Below, piece by piece: positions 1 to 11,929 of a DNA stretch of 64,000 nt. The position numbers and the translations under genes are program-made. The notes below the pieces were generated by a model, which saw only the letters and a program-made list of their open reading frames with translations, searched no databases and was not told where the DNA came from. Every line of letters begins with the position of its first letter. Position 1 is the stretch's first letter. Origin of the DNA: Lytechinus variegatus (taxonomy: Eukaryota; Echinodermata; Echinoidea; Temnopleuroida; Toxopneustidae); NCBI RefSeq assembly GCF_018143015.1, contig NC_054740.1, positions 17,095,190 through 17,159,189 of the forward strand, given 5' to 3'.

Positions 1-1926
1 ATGACTACAGGTTTCCAGTTTTTAAAGACTGTTTTTAGGAGTGAATCAGCGTTGTATAGAAAATGACATCTTCTTTTTCAGTAATCAAAGAAAGTTCATC
101 ATCGTCCTGACAATTAAAACGATTTTCCCCGCAGAACGGAAGCTCTGCAACACAAGTTGACGGTACAGAATAGTTGCCCAGTCCTAAATCCGTCTTTCAA
201 AATGAAATATCGATCCTCTAACCAACGAAACCAACTGATTTATACCATTCGATATAACGCAATAGATTAGTTCGGTCTGGAGTCCGTTGGTAAGACTTTG
301 CCATTCAGTCCCGAAAGGATTAAAGGAATGTAAACAAAACGCTAGATTTTTCAGTTTATCTGTCATCATCCATAATGTTACAACATGGATGACTTACAAG
401 GGCATAGGCCTATCAGTAATTAAGTAGGTTGTGGATAGGGTGGCAACTGGAGGCAAAGGTCTAAAAGAAAGGCATCAATTTTGCACGCGACGGTGTTTTA
501 CAAGCAGTGAAAGGAGAGACCGACCCGCATCGGGTTTTCCAAATACGGAATAAAGATAAATTAGGGTGCGCTAAAAAAAAGAAAAGAGGAAGTGAATGAA
601 AGAAAAGAAGAAGGGGAAAGAATAAAAGGAACAAGAGGAGAAAGAAAAATACGTAAATAAATAGAGAAAGAAAAGGGAAGAAAACATAGGGGAGAATTGG
701 CAAATAAAAAAACTTTTAAGTCACTTTCAACAATCATGTGTCCGCGCTTTCATTAGTTTGTTTTCTGATTTTCGCATCCATATCTAAAATACTACTGATA
801 ATGTTCCCTTCTCATGTCTGCATATTTCCTTATGACAAACTTATCTTATTCACGATTGCAAAAGTGCATAAAATGTCACCTTTTCAAATCATTACTAAAA
901 CGTAAGCTTTGCGTTTGTTAGTTTTTTGGATGAGATAATAGAAGTACTTTTTAAATCAATGAATCAAAAGGTTTCAGCTTGTGCTTTGCGCTCGCATTAC
1001 TTGATTCGTGACCCTAAACACCCTCTCCAAATGGAAAAGGATCTAAAATTACATTCAATACTAGGCTTCTGTTACAGATCTGTGTGCGTTTTAGTGTTTG
1101 AGAATTAACATGTATTATTTCGTGCATTTCATAACGCGTATGATATTACTTTTTAATGCATATCTACATGGGCTCGTGCCTTTTTGAAACTGTCACGTAC
1201 ATAGTGCCCTTTATTTAAAAACAAAAATGTACACGTTGGTATATACCAATATCGGCGCGGAGTGCCGTGTGATTTTTTATATATTCATATTGAAATGCAA
1301 CTTTTAAGAACTGATTGTACTAATATGCGAGTGCGAAGTGCGAGCTGAGTTTTAATATATATGCTGACCTGAATACGGACATTTGAAGTACTATTTTTGT
1401 ACGTTCATGCACAGAATGTTAATTTTAACAATATTTTATTACAATATGCTGGTATCAATATTGACGATATGCATAAAATAAGTAAGGATATTATTTGGTA
1501 TCGTTGTGTAAATGTTTTTAAAAAAAAGGGGGGAGGGGTACGTGACAAGGTCCCCAAAGTGTGAACCTTTCTACATGTACTGAATGAAGAATCTTAAAAA
1601 GGGAATAGAGTAACATCGCAGCCACCAGCAGAAACCATGTCAGGCATGTAGATTCCTGAATCTTGATTACTGCATGACTTTATTAATAGCTAAAGGTCAT
1701 TCTTTGCTGCATAACAATGGCCTGGTCCCACGGTGAGGCCGACACAATAAGTCAATATTTCCGGTGTACATAATTATTATCATGAATATGTTGTGTGCGG
1801 TGAGAAGATATAGGTGCAATATTTCTGAAAATATGACTAAAATTTGGGCATGCGTTTGTACTAATCAGACATGTACACAATAAACTCACAACAGCGTTTC
1901 AAATTTGTCTGGTGTTATAATGGTAA
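1..1926. other. Intergenic, nothing recognised
   Basis: AT-rich sequence with an A/G-rich stretch around 570-700. The open frames here are short (about 60-80 codons), low in complexity or lacking domain features. No gene, RNA or clear repeat border was recognised. Confidence 0.4.
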
Positions 1927-2410
1927 TTTTTAATACTTTTTTTCTTTCGAAAACGCAATGTGGCCGACAGGGTTTAATAGCGACTTCGAACATAATATTC
2001 TAAAGAAATTCATTTGCCGTTACTGCGCCGTTCTTAAACGTTATAACCAGAGAACAATCACATGAAAACACTCTAAATTACAGGGATTTAAATAAGTCCA
2101 GATGGACTGTAGTTATATGGACCAATCAATTTCTGGATTTAGTTTTCCAAAAGACTTAAATTTAAATCTCAAATGATTTAAATTTAAATCTTTCGAGATT
2201 TCAAAATGAATCTTAAGGATTCAAACTAAATCCGGAATTCGATTGGTCCCTAACTACAGTCCATGAAGACTTATTTTAAATCCCTTTATTATGTTATATA
2301 ACATTTAAGAACGGCGCAGTAACGGCAAATTAATTTCTTTAGAATTATGTTCGAAGTCGCTATTAAACCCTGTCGGCCACATTGCGTTTTCGATAAAAAA
2401 GTATTAAAAA
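1927..2410. mobile_element. Palindromic fold-back MITE, about 484 bp
   Basis: The two halves are reverse complements almost throughout. The ends pair as TTTTTAATACTTTTTT with AAAAAAGTATTAAAAA, and the inner arms carry 'gcaatgtggccgacagggtt' and its complement. The centre contains 'atttaaatttaaatc' repeats. There is no coding capacity. The family is not recognised. Confidence 0.8.
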
Positions 2411-4983
2411 TGAATATCCGTCGTTTCATTCAGCTACAGAACTATATGATTTTATGGCTTCATCTCATATGCAAAAGTACTTTTCAAATAATATCTATTT
2501 CGTCAACACTCTTCATATAAAACGAAAATCAATTACCAGGGGCAACGCCGGGATGATCGATGAGTCATATACCTAATCAATATTCATTCATTCTTCTTTT
2601 TTTTTGTCCATATGGGCGCTCGCCCCCCCCCCCCTTCCTTCCCCCGTGGCAAACACCGGTGGTGTCGCCACTGTCCCCACTGTTATTGTCTGACCTATAA
2701 TCCCCTAAAATAGGCCTACCATTTATGTAACCCTTTACAAATCCGTCGCACGTAACGGTAGATAGCAAACTGCAAGAACACACTAATTTTTATTTTTGTA
2801 CAAAATGTAAAAATCTAAAATGTAGTACATTTCAGACTGGGGCATTATAAAGTGCACTTTCTACACTGACAGAATATTTTATTTTAAGACACTTCAGATA
2901 AATATGTGGGAGATGCAGCTTTATTCAACTTCAAGCTCCTGATCCCGGGGGGGGGGGGGCACTCAGTATATACATGTACTCGGGCTCCTGATTCATGCAT
3001 GAAGCCTAACTCCCATCACCTCTTCCACACGCCACGGACCTATACTGCAGAGAAGGTCCATGCATGCACCCACCCCAAGCCAACCCACATGTCCACCATC
3101 ATGCACACAAGCCTATTATTAACCGCACATAACGTATCTTCGTAAATAACATCACCCTATTCTCCCCTATTCTATATGAATTGATAAAAGGAGCAAGGAC
3201 AATAATACAATCAGAGGTATTGAAATGATCATGCATGCAGTCGGCGTAATAATCCAGATAATATTCTTGTACAAACACTCCCCGGAACACTCCTCATGCA
3301 TAGAACAGTTCTCATTCAAAATCGGAATGTATTTCTGTATTCCGAAACTATATACATGACTACATGCGCATGTACAAGGGTAAAAGCACGTTCGTGAAAT
3401 ATTATATTTACCTGTGTGCAGAATCATATTAAAACGAACATAACCATGGACAGCTATGGCCTCGTTGAATCAAATACATCTTGCAATTTAAATGCTGCTA
3501 TATGAGGAGCTAGAGCTGTGGCTCCAGCCGTGCTTTTCCTGCTCGTTGCGTTAACATGGTTTCGTTGACACTGTACATGACATATGAGCCTAGTCTGCAG
3601 GCACAGACCCTGATTGGAACTTTGATCAACAAGCCTCCACGCAAAGACTAGCACATACAAAACTTGCTGTTCCAATATTGAGCGAGAGATCCTTCAGTAC
3701 ACAAGACATGAGTAGGCTGCACATTCAGACCCTTAACTCGAGTGAAGGGTTTGCCCAGCAGACTAATAGGCCTACTAGTATGAGCCCGCAGATTGGATCA
3801 TGGACCCATTTGTGATAGGTCCATGGTTGGAGTCACTCTGTCACTGGTTTCTCGAGGAGATAATTTGGGTGTGGAAACGACCCACAACAAACAACAACAT
3901 CCACTAAGTGGAGAGATCAGTGGTTGGAGTCAGAGCCGCTAAGACATTTCGGATGCAAGCGGCAGTTGCCCCTATTTTCTTGCGGCTTATAATTAAATGA
4001 AAATTTTCGAAAATTTAATTTAATCATATGTAACTAGTTCTAACTCACAGATAAAAAAAACATTGCTGAAACGATAAATACCAGGTTACCAACCGTATAT
4101 AACCAAGATGGACGGGGTGATGTCCGCGCAAGGCCTGCCGACATTTACCTAACGCGCGAAGCGCGCTCTGTAGGGGATCCAGGGAGGGGGTGAAACTACG
4201 ATGCTTAATCAAAGTCACATAGAAAGAAGACGTAATTCTTTCGTATCAAGTATTTTTTCTGCCAATCAATTGACTTCGCTTGTGAAACCTGATTTCGACG
4301 GAAGAGGTTGTGAACGTAGAAAGGGGACAATGAAATATGTGATGGACTAATATGGCCTGAACGTGATTATGTGTCAACAAGGTATTTTTTGTGATGTTAA
4401 GTTCGATTTGTGAAAGAGTAAGGCAATGAATAAATCCAGATGCCTATGATGCCATGAGTTAGTAAACACATTTGCAAATTCCTTGAGAATTGATACTAAA
4501 AAGGGTTTATTCAACAATTCTATTGTTACTTATTGAAAAGGTGATTTGCAATGGATTTTAGTCCAAACCTTGTAGCACTTTGATATCATTGACAGGGATT
4601 CATTAAATGCATTCATGCCTAAGTGGCGCAAATAAAAAAATATGCTTACTTCACCGTAAAAGAATACCTTCTGATTATCCAAGCGTGAAGACATACCTCA
4701 AAAATATATAGTTTGGAGGAGATTCTCTTCCCATGCAACCAGATGTGTTCATTACATTTCCCCCTTAAACTGGAATTTGTGAGGTGTCGATTTAAAAAAA
4801 AAATGGTACATCAAATTAGAGACGAAGAGAAGCCATCTCGCTTAGGTATGAGAAAAACCATAAGAAGGAAAATCCACAGATCTACCATTCGCTTTTCCTT
4901 TTTTCTTCTTTTTCTTCCGTTTTCTTTATAGGGCCCTTTTTTCTGGCTGCGCATAAACATTTCATGTGGAAGAACCCCGAGGC
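2411..4983. other. Intergenic, nothing recognised
   Basis: No coding exon was recognised. There is a C-run at about 2624 and a G-run at about 2947. The stretch near 4140-4200 ('cgcgcgaagcgcgctctgtag') shares words with the repeat at 4984-6203 and may be a related relic. Confidence 0.3.
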
Positions 4984-6203
4984 GCGTAGCCAGGGGGCGG
5001 TCGCCCCCGGCGCCAAAACGCCCCCCCCCAAAAAAGTGAAAGGATAAAAGTTAAGAAAAGTACAGCTTGGTGGTCCCCCCCTTATTTTGTCAAAAGAATG
5101 AAAAGCTAAATGAGACATTCTTTTCTCTTCATACAAAATTTTGCTTCTACGCTCCGCGCGGGAAAATAGCAAACTTATCATTGCCTTTTGTTTCCCCACA
5201 CCTTTTTTCTACTCCGTTTTTCCCCTTCCCGTCTGTGGGAATCGTATATTCTTGCCAGAAATTTTACATGGGCGTAAAGAGTATAAAAAGTATTTTTTTT
5301 AATATTGCATTAATGACACAAAATTTGGCTCTTCTGTTCGGAGCGGGTAAACATTAACTTCACTCCCGGAGTCCCCGAATGCTATTTCTTCCGCTTTTCA
5401 GCAAGTAATTTTTGGCAAAGTATCTGCTCAAAGGGGCAGGCATTAAATTCTTGCCGTGCTATGTGCAAAATTATGTACGATATTAAACTTTATTCTGTAT
5501 CGCTGCACATCCATGTCTTGTTTAGCGCAACTGATTTGAAATTTTAGATATCAGTGAGGTTTCTTAAACAAAATGAAGCGCTTATAATGAGCGAAATGTA
5601 AAAAAAAAATCCTTCGCAGGCATGGGAAAGAAAAAGTCCCTCGTTTAGCTTGCTTTATCACTTTCACCTTTTGAGCTCGTTTTTCTCCTCAATCGAGTAA
5701 TCTATAATCTAAGAAATATCAAAATTAGAATAGGTTAAAGCTTCAGATAATTTATTTTTTTAATTCAGAGCTTAACGCCGTTCGCGGGGAGGAATAGCGC
5801 CTATTTCCTTCCTGTTAATATAATATATCCGTCTTCTACTCTGTTTTGCGACTTGAGTTAACAGAATTTAATGTGGATAAACTTTTTACAATCAAATCTG
5901 ATGTGACCATAAAGGTATGCATAATTGTGTCATTTCTGTTCACTATTTTATGAACGTTTTAAGCTTCCGCGCTTCGCGTGGTAAGAGGAATAATTTCAGA
6001 TTCTTTAATCTTCTCCCATTTTCGGGGAGCTAATAATTTCTTTCGAAAACATTTTTTTTTAATATCAGCAAGTCAATATTCGAAATGATAAGGGTACTAG
6101 AGACGCCTCCTTTTGATTTGAATTTGATGAGACAGCAAAAAACTTCGCGCGCTCTGTAATTCACCCCCCCCCCAAAAAAAAAATAATAAATCCTGGCTAC
6201 GCG
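4984..6203. mobile_element. Degenerate element bounded by 12-bp inverted ends
   Basis: CGCGTAGCCAGG near 4984 and CCTGGCTACGCG ending at 6203 form a 12-bp inverted pair, each next to a long C- or G-run. The interior is AT-rich with no intact protein. It could be a decayed non-autonomous transposon, but a chance pairing is not excluded. Confidence 0.4.
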
Positions 6204-7455
6204 GTAGGAAGTGCCGGGGGGGGGGGACTGGGACATTTTTCTCCAGTTTCGTCTTTCACTTTCCACCCTGCTCAATTCTTTGACCTAATGCTAATGTACA
6301 TGAAAAGGTCTTCATTTTTTATAGTGAAGGCACAGCAATGTTAATTAAAGAATCGTTAAGACAATAACACTTATAGTGTCAGTTCTCATTACTGCGGCAT
6401 GGAAATCCGGATACATTCATTGCAGTAAAAGCTTCAATAAGCATAATTATTTACGACCCAGCATACACCCTGATTATCTAAGCTTGAGCATACACCATAT
6501 AGTATCGAATTAATTGGGAGAAAATCATCGTTCAGGACAAATATAAAAGTTATAGTTATTATGATTGACTTTCATCATGTTCATTCCATATGGGGTGTAG
6601 AGTATCGTTTGACTCATTCGGCTTAACTTGTGCATTATGGTTAATCAACAACTTCAATAGAAATGATAAAATAAGTATGCAGCCGAGCGCAATATTTTGC
6701 CGCATATGGTAGGCCTAATAAGTGTGTATAATAATAACCTTGGACGACATTGTAAAATTTTATTCATGAAACAAAGGACGATAGTAAATATTCTGTTATC
6801 AAAAACATGCTGGTATATACCATTTTTTGAGCAGCTAGTGCAATATGCTGATTTCCATTTCCACTTACTCCAATTTCCACTGCTCGTTTTAAAAGGTTAA
6901 TCCTTTATTTTGTATCTGATTTATAAGACTTTGTGGAAATGAAATCAATAATTTAGTTGAACAGCCATTTACTGAACCACCAAGGCGCAATGATACAGAT
7001 TAAATAACATATGAATTTTTTTCTTAAAGGTGCTCTCTCGTAAAGTAAATTATAAAAAATATTAGTGCCTTCACACGTCAATTGATCTTTTATAAGGTGT
7101 CCCGACAGATCTTTGATTACCCCCCCCCCCTTGTGAATGACGGGGGAGACATTTGACCATTGTTTTAGTTGTCAGAAAGTATTTGACGGGTGGTTTCGTA
7201 AATGGTGGTGTTTTTTTTAAATTGTTTGCCCCTCCAGACGATAATTCTCAGGTACAGTATATACCATCACTCTACAGTTGCCCCTTCCATCGAACTCATG
7301 AAAGACGATTTTGCGACACACACGATTTTTCTGTCTTGTCCACTCCTGCTACATGTTATTTTATCATTCGTTTGCCCCCTTGCCGTCACTGATCAAAATG
7401 CTGTCATCACAAGACATCTGTAATCATCTCTGCATCAAATATTCCATTCTATATT
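6204..7455. other. Intergenic, nothing recognised
   Basis: AT-rich with a C-run near 7121. Two overlapping short open frames at 7153-7423 show no family resemblance. Confidence 0.3.
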
Positions 7456-7953
7456 TAAGGGATGCTCCAGGCTGAATATGTTTATATCTCAATAAACAGA
7501 GTAAAATTCATAAAGCAAAATGCTGAAAATTTGATCAAATCAGATAACAACGAATTTATTGTATTTTTAAGATTTACATTATCCCGGTGAAACAGTTCTA
7601 GGCATATCATCATGAATATTCATTAGGTGGGCTGATGATGTCATATCCCACGTGTTCTTTTGTATTTTATTATATGAAATAAAGTTTATTCAAAAAATTT
7701 CTACCAAGAACAATTAACTGATTAAGTGCATTAGTTATTTATTGCTGCAACTAATTTCATCATAATGGAGAACACATCATTTACACAGATATGAAAAAAT
7801 GAAATAATAATGATTTCACGTAAAAACATTTAAAATAAAAGGGAAAGTTGGGATGTGACATCAGCCGAATTCATGAAGACATGCCTAGAACGGTTTTACC
7901 GGAATAATGCAAATCTTTAAAATTCCATAACTTTGTTATTTGTTGTCCGATTT
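7456..7953. repeat. Dispersed palindromic repeat, copy 1
   Basis: Shares long segments with 33835-34365, for example 'tttatatctcaataaa', 'gcaaaatgctgaaaat' and 'gtgaaacagttctaggcat'. Inside, 'gttctaggcat...gctgatgatgtcatatcc' is answered by its reverse complement near 7855-7905, so the element is a fold-back. A trinucleotide microsatellite abuts its right end. Confidence 0.7.
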
Positions 7954-7963
7954 TGATGAAATT

Positions 7964-8045
7964 TTCACCACCACCATCACCACTACCACCACCACCACCA
8001 TCATTACCACCACCACCACCATTACCACCAACACCACCACCACAA
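7964..8045. repeat. (ACC)n microsatellite
   Basis: Near-continuous ACC/ATC trinucleotides. The minus-strand poly-Val/Met frame across it is an artefact of the repeat. Confidence 0.9.
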
Positions 8046-8757
8046 TCAACGTCACCGTTGCCATTATTGCTGACATGAATTTATCCGATCTGAACATAAT
8101 CTGAACAACCATATCAGCAAAAGCACAGCCACCGTCATAAAGATTTGAAATTAGCAGGAGCACAATCCTCATAATTATTACAAGTAAAACCACCAATAAT
8201 TCTACACCAATTTTCAATTGAATAGAATGATTAGGTTCATTTGTGTGCAAACAGTAAAATATCTTTGAATGATTTGACTGTCTAATACATCTGTGATATC
8301 ATAATTAAAGAGTCAACAATTACTTTCATTTGTTGTTGTTGAAGATATCCATTTATTGAATAACAAAGATACCCATTCATGTTCATCCTGAATGGATTCC
8401 ATATCCAGATATTGTATCTCTATATGCTCTCACAAGGCAGTGTGGAGACGCTCACTTCTGAGCAAACCAGTTTATCATCAGTTCAAATTCAATACCACAC
8501 TTATTCAATTTCAATTACCGACATAGATAGTGGTACAAATACAAACATATAAAAAAAAGTTTTACATCAAAATCTCTCAAAGGTGGAATTATCTACATGC
8601 TAAGCATTTAGAGAGAGGAAACAAAATCATAGTAAAAACAAGAAACATTGTAGTCTTTAAAGTGACACTGCACTGTCTAATACAGCACTGTATTATTTTC
8701 ACAACTTTTAAGATCAGAGTACTACACTGTTACAATAGTGATTTGTTCGTCTTGCAA

Positions 8758-8912
8758 TAGACCTTATGCATTGATGTCATCATGCCGCCATCTTAGAGAC
8801 TGAAGCCATGTGATCCGCAAATGGCGCATCTCTGATAACTCCATTTACACATATTCCTATATCCTCTGAAGGAGGGCGCTGTGAGACTATGACATCATAT
8901 GAATAAGACCCA
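8758..8912. mobile_element. Small MITE, about 155 bp
   Basis: The ends 'agaccttatgcattgatgtcat' and 'atgacatcatatgaataagacc' are imperfect inverted repeats. The interior is non-coding. Confidence 0.55.
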
Positions 8913-9041
8913 TTAGGGCCTACAGAACAAAGGAGTCGAGGTCGCCATGATACACAAAAGTTTGTGCCTTCGCAAAACTCTCTAAAATATAGATCTACAG
9001 CATTGCACTGACATGTTGAATATCGCCATCTTCAGCTTTGA

Positions 9042-9404
9042 AAGAGTAAGAGAGGACTACAGACATATAATGCATTAAAGCTTATTTCTATTTCCAAGTA
9101 TTCTTCAAAGTCCAACAAATTTGGGGAGAACAAGTTCCGTGATAACTCCCCAATTGACAAGTTTGTCCTGGAGGAAGCTGATTGGGTAAGATTTCGTACA
9201 AGAGCACCTGATACCCTGGGAGACATCTTCAAGGGACTTTCATGTGGGACTCGTATCAAGGACAGTCCTCCTGTCTCAGAGAAGGTGCATTCTCACATAA
9301 ATGGGCAAAATAATTTATCTTGGCATACACTTTCCACCCAAAGATGGTGCTGTTCAAAAAGTGAAAGTGTGTCCCTGAGAAACTTACTACTTGTTTTGAC
9401 CTAA
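9042..9404 (+). other. Unrecognised 120-codon open frame without a start codon near its beginning
   Basis: The frame is free of stops from 9042 to the TAA at 9402. Residues around 9130-9190 read SPIDKFVLEEADWVRF, which is protein-like, and a good splice donor (GATTGG|GTAAGATT) falls inside it at 9185/9186. It could be an exon of an undetected plus-strand gene, a transposon relic or chance. I recognise no family. Confidence 0.2.
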
Positions 9405-9524
9405 TAGGCTAATGCAATACCCCCAAGGGGTGAAATGACATTCCCTCCTGCGACAATTGCTCTGAGCTTTATTTCGTCTAAGATATAGGGTTAGGTTTTC
9501 AAAAGGGTCTATTGTAAGGCTTAG

Positions 9525-9742
9525 GGGGTATTGCAAGAAAATATTTGCAATCAATTGCAAATATTCTGCTGCAATTTTACAATTGAAAGATCAATTTTAG
9601 CCCTAGCAAATCAGATTACACTCCTTGTTTCAAGGAGCAGATAAGCAATCAATAATGAATTTGCAATTAATTACAAGACATATGATTGATTTAGAGACCC
9701 CCAAAAGACTTGCAATTGATCGCAAGTTTCTTGCAACACCCC
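9525..9742. mobile_element. MITE with TIR GGGGTATTGCAAGAAA
   Basis: The left end GGGGTATTGCAAGAAA and right end TTTCTTGCAACACCCC form an inverted repeat with one mismatch. TTAG lies directly before the left end and one base after the right end, a possible 4-bp target duplication. The interior is filled with 'gcaattgcaaat'-like words and has no coding capacity. Confidence 0.75.
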
Positions 9743-10649
9743 ATTAGGGTAGGGAACAGTGTTATATACATTAAGGGTTTGATTAGTGTGTGGAATTTAT
9801 AGTGAAGCAATTGGTGCTGAAGCAAATGTTATGGAACCATTCCGGGGGGGGGGGGGGGGGTGTTTCCCCTTATTCTGAAAAGATGTATTGTTCTCTCATA
9901 AAACAGATAGTAGAATATGATGGCGCTTTTTAATCTCTCCAGATTATACGCGCCAGTCACTTTCGCAAGTAGGGTTTCGGGGAGGGAAAGCCCAGCCCTA
10001 TGGGATGTCAAATGATACATGTTGCCAGAAAGATGGCGCTGTTCAGTGTCAGTGTAGTATACAGCAATGTGTGCAATGCTCCTCTACACTATGAAACTCC
10101 TTACTAGTGTCTAACTAATGCAGTAGTACTGATTGGAAGGAATGCACAGTTACATGAATGAAGGCACCTTTCTTTGTTTTTAACTACTATAAACTGTACC
10201 AATAATCAAATGTGTGTTTAATTCATTCTTCAGTAACCTCAAATATAAATGGTGTCATCACCGACTAAAAACAACAAAGCCTGACAAAACAGTATCAATA
10301 TACTGAGCAAATCAAGCTTTTAACAAAAGTGTTGATTATTATGACGTTATCCCCCACCCCCGTCCATCACAAAAACTCATTCAGATAAATAAAAAGATTT
10401 CCCACAACTATAATTTCTTGCATTAAAATTTTGAATGACCTTTAAAATCAGAAATCGTTTGAAACATACAAGACACACAGTGCAAATGAAATATACTGTA
10501 TTGAATATTGTGTTACAATTTTTTTGTGCAAATTTCACAAGCTACAAAGGTTTCATAGATTTTTACACCATATAATATTTTACCTTGTTAATGGAAATAG
10601 TACAAAGCAAATATGAAGGCACTTTAAAGTTGTTACCCTTATAGCAAAA

Positions 10650-11929
10650 TTTATTATCACTTCGGGTAATATAAGAAAATATCTGCCTTCTAAGAAATGT
10701 TTTAAAATTTCAACAATAGAAGTCTGCCTGCTTTGAGTTAGAAATGTGAAAATTCCTTATTAAATATATCAAATCAAATATGGTATCTAATCATCAGTTG
10801 ACACACTTCCTAACTCAGACCTGGGGGTGTTTCACGAGTTAAGAGCGACTTTAAGAATGACTGGTGAACCTTTCTTATGCACAAATAATCATCTATGAAC
10901 ATTTAATGGTGAATTTCATTTACCACAAGAAAGGATCACCAGCCATTCTTAAAGTCGCTCTTAACTTACAAACAGCTTTATAAAGCGCCCCCTGGGCATG
11001 TAGAATGAATCAACATACACTAGATGGTCACTGCAACCTAAAGTATATAGTATCATACTCCATTAAACACCAAACTCAATATTAGAATGGAGTACAGAAG
11101 GTATCTTAGAATGGAGAATACTGCAATTGTAGTGAACTTAAGTTCTTTTGAAAAAAAAATGACTTTGACAAACTTTGTGATTTACAAAAGATAATTATTC
11201 TTAAATATGACCATCCAGGCCTGTGACCATCTTTCCAGATACAGACCTCAAGAAAAAAACAGTTTTTCAATGTTTACACCATAAGTATTATAGTCACCAT
11301 CATATAGTAGTGTACATTCCTGTAGGAAATGTTGATTATGTCCATACAGGCAACATTGCACAACATTATTATATGTTAACACATAAAATCTGATCGAGTT
11401 GTGATATTCACATAACACTGGAACATGACTGAAGAGGAAGAATAATGATATACTGATCAGTGTACCAAAGTGATAGAGTAAATGTTAATACAGTGATGCC
11501 AATCAATAAAAAAACTTTGAGAGCAGGTTGACTTTATAGACAGATTCCTGTAACAGATGCTTCCATGGGGAATGCTATTCAAAGAGGAACCGTTCCTGTG
11601 GTCTTTGTAGATAGGTGGTCATCCTCACACGTGACACACTGGGACTTTCCTTTGATTATATCACGATCCACTGAGCATATTGCCAATTCAAGATACAGTG
11701 ATTTAGTATTCTCACATTTCAAACATTCTTTCTAGCTCCACTGACCTGCTCCATATAAATTCTCGATCTGTTTTTCTTTTATAATTATATTTGTTCTCTT
11801 ATATTTGAAAGTTTAAACTCATTATGACTTAATGTATGGAAAGCTGATTATATCCATCACAATAAAACACATTCTAGAAAATGAACCAATTATGAAAATG
11901 ATTAATAAACAGAGAAATGTCATACTTCA
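10650..11929 (-). other. Probable CCDC134 3' UTR and flank
   Basis: This stretch lies downstream of the CCDC134 stop codon on the minus strand. It contains a palindromic MITE (10822-10995) and no other coding signal. A minus-strand AATAAA at 10655-10650 is one possible polyadenylation signal; the true 3' end is not determined. Confidence 0.3.
10822..10995. mobile_element. Palindromic MITE, 'gtttcataaagctg' family, locus 1
   Basis: The arms 'gttaagagcgactttaagaa' and 'ttcttaaagtcgctcttaac' are exact complements. The centre holds 'acatttaatggtgaa' and 'accacaagaaaggatcacca'. The same family occurs at 19702-19855 and 52543-52855. Confidence 0.85.

Noticed and set aside
7936-8250. Minus-strand 104-codon Val/Met-rich frame
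   Set aside because: It is a by-product of the (ACC)n microsatellite and has no domain or splice support.
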